Assembly (NCBI GenBank): GCA_934700375.1
Contig: CAKUXT010000125.1
Span: 1 to 6,082, forward strand
Length of the DNA: 6,082 nucleotides
Reading direction: 5' to 3'
From: an uncultured Bacilli bacterium
GTDB taxonomy: Bacteria > Bacillota_I > Bacilli_A > RFN20 > CAG-288
Notes under the pieces: generated by a model
Database searches by the model: none
What the model was told of the DNA's origin: nothing
What the model saw: the letters and a program-made list of their open reading frames with translations, nothing else
In this document: piece by piece, positions 5,062-6,082 of the stretch
Position numbering within the stretch: the stretch's first letter is position 1
Layout: every line of letters begins with the position of its first letter
Made by a program: the position numbers and the translations under genes

Positions 5062-6082
5062 ATGTTAAATACGAAAGATGGTGTCCTGGTTCAGGCTATT
5101 GGACCGGTTATTGATGTCAGATTTGATGAAAACAATATTCCTCCTCTTTTGATGGCTTTGAAAGTGACGACTGCTCAGGGAAAAGAATTGACTTTAGAAG
5201 TCGTTCAGCATATCGGAGATGATACTGTCCGCTGCATCGCTATGGGTGCAACAGAGGGCATTCAGAGAGGATTGACCGTCATTAACACTGGTGAATCCAT
5301 CAAAGTTCCTGTCGGAAAGGAAGTCTTAGGCAGAATGTTCAATGTCTTAGGCGAACCGATCGACGAGGCAGGACCTTTCAAAGCGAATCTCACCCATTCC
5401 ATTTACAATGATCCGCCGAAGTTCCAGGATCAGTCTACACAGGCTCAGATCTTTGAAACCGGCATCAAGGTCATCGATCTTCTCTGCCCTTATATCAAAG
5501 GCGGCAAGGTCGGTCTTTTCGGTGGCGCCGGTGTCGGTAAAACCGTTCTGATTCAGGAATTGATGAACAATATCGCTATGCAGAAGCACGGCATTTCCGT
5601 CTTTGCAGGCGTTGGAGAGCGTTCCCGTGAAGGAAACGACCTTTACTATGAAATGAAGGAGTCCGGTGTTCTTCCTAACACCGCCCTTGTCTTCGGTCAG
5701 ATGAATGAGACACCTGGTGTTCGTATGAGAGTCGCCCTCTCTGGTCTTACGATGGCGGAATACTTCCGTGATGTCGCCCATCAGGATGTTCTTCTCTTCA
5801 TCGACAACATCTATCGTTTCACGCAGGCGGGTAGCGAAGTCTCCGCTCTGTTAGGACGTATGCCTTCTGCTGTCGGCTATCAGCCTACTTTGGCAACCGA
5901 AATGGGACAACTTCAGGAAAGAATCGCATCCACAAAAGATGGCTCCATCACTTCCATCCAGGCTGTCTATGTCCCTGCCGATGACTTGACCGACCCTGCT
6001 CCTGCTACAACCTTCTCTCATCTTGATGCTAAGACCGTTCTTGACAGAGGCATCGCTGCTTTAGGTCTTTATCCTGCTGTCG
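5062..6082 (+). CDS. atpD: F1Fo ATP synthase subunit beta, 3' end beyond the window
   Basis: 340 residues are visible of an expected 460-470; the frame is open to the window end with no stop. Beta holds the three catalytic ATP sites. The N-terminal barrel (about 1-83) begins GVLVQAIGPVIDVRF. The catalytic domain has the P-loop GGAGVGKT at 154-161 (Lys160, Thr161), the GERSREGNDLYYEM segment with catalytic Glu186 and Arg187, Walker B VLLFIDNI at 243-250 (Asp248) and Arg252. It continues through TQAGSEVSALLGRMPSAVGY to LGLYPAV, whose Tyr337 matches the adenine-binding Tyr331 of E. coli. The DELSEED region and C-terminal domain lie outside. Minor deviations are Tyr251 for the usual Phe in NIFRF and Cys142 for Ala in LLAPY. 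The gene is 11 bases after atpG; atpC would be expected next. Confidence 0.98.
   Translation, partial: MLNTKDGVLVQAIGPVIDVRFDENNIPPLLMALKVTTAQGKELTLEVVQHIGDDTVRCIAMGATEGIQRGLTVINTGESIKVPVGKEVLGRMFNVLGEPIDEAGPFKANLTHSIYNDPPKFQDQSTQAQIFETGIKVIDLLCPYIKGGKVGLFGGAGVGKTVLIQELMNNIAMQKHGISVFAGVGERSREGNDLYYEMKESGVLPNTALVFGQMNETPGVRMRVALSGLTMAEYFRDVAHQDVLLFIDNIYRFTQAGSEVSALLGRMPSAVGYQPTLATEMGQLQERIASTKDGSITSIQAVYVPADDLTDPAPATTFSHLDAKTVLDRGIAALGLYPAV

Noticed and set aside
4725..5114. Plus-strand frame crossing from atpG into atpD
   Set aside because: It is out of frame with two well-supported genes. Its Arg/Ser-rich composition is typical of a frame-shifted reading.
5347..5781. Minus-strand open frame of 144 codons
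   Set aside because: It lies wholly inside atpD, which has all its catalytic motifs. The translated protein shows no recognisable domain, so it is a shadow of the coding strand.

Overview
The window is a single, tightly packed, plus-strand F1Fo ATP synthase (F-type H+ or Na+ ATPase) operon. The order is atpI-atpB-atpE-atpF-atpH-atpA-atpG-atpD, the classical bacterial order. It starts at or inside atpI and stops inside atpD, about two-thirds of the way through that gene. The promoter, the 5' leader, the rest of atpD and the expected atpC (epsilon) lie outside the window. Every base from 3 to 6082 is coding or lies in a junction of at most 19 bases, so there is no large non-coding stretch and I see no RNA gene, mobile element, repeat array or terminator.

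Layout. At 3-311 there is a small three-helix membrane protein in the atpI position. Bases 308-2656 encode the membrane sector and stalk: subunits a, c, b and delta. Bases 2670-6082 encode the F1 head: alpha, gamma and the first 340 residues of beta. Neighbouring genes either overlap by four bases (ATGA at atpI/atpB and atpF/atpH) or are separated by 8-19 bases. The products form one machine. Ions cross between subunit a and the c-ring, the ring turns gamma inside alpha3beta3, and b2-delta holds the head still. Shine-Dalgarno strength roughly follows subunit copy number: c, alpha and beta have strong sites, while a, b, delta and gamma have weak or coupled starts.

Organism. Base composition is moderately AT-rich, AGA and TTA codons are frequent, and the starts are Bacillota-like. 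TGA is used as a stop and Trp is encoded by TGG, so the code is the standard bacterial one. Subunit b begins with a lipoprotein signal (lipobox ending at Cys22), a feature known from Mycoplasma pneumoniae subunit b. Together these suggest a low-to-moderate-GC member of the Bacillota close to the Mollicutes, for example Erysipelotrichia. That placement is an inference.

The catalytic F1 genes are ordinary. The interest is in Fo, which is clearly divergent. Subunit c has a second carboxylate (Glu43) opposite the ion-binding Glu76 and has lost the helix-1 glycine motif. Subunit a keeps the essential Arg192 but lacks the usual Glu/His at the E. coli Glu219 position. Subunit b looks like a lipoprotein. 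I see no wholly new system here; the best leads concern ion specificity and ring architecture of this ATP synthase.
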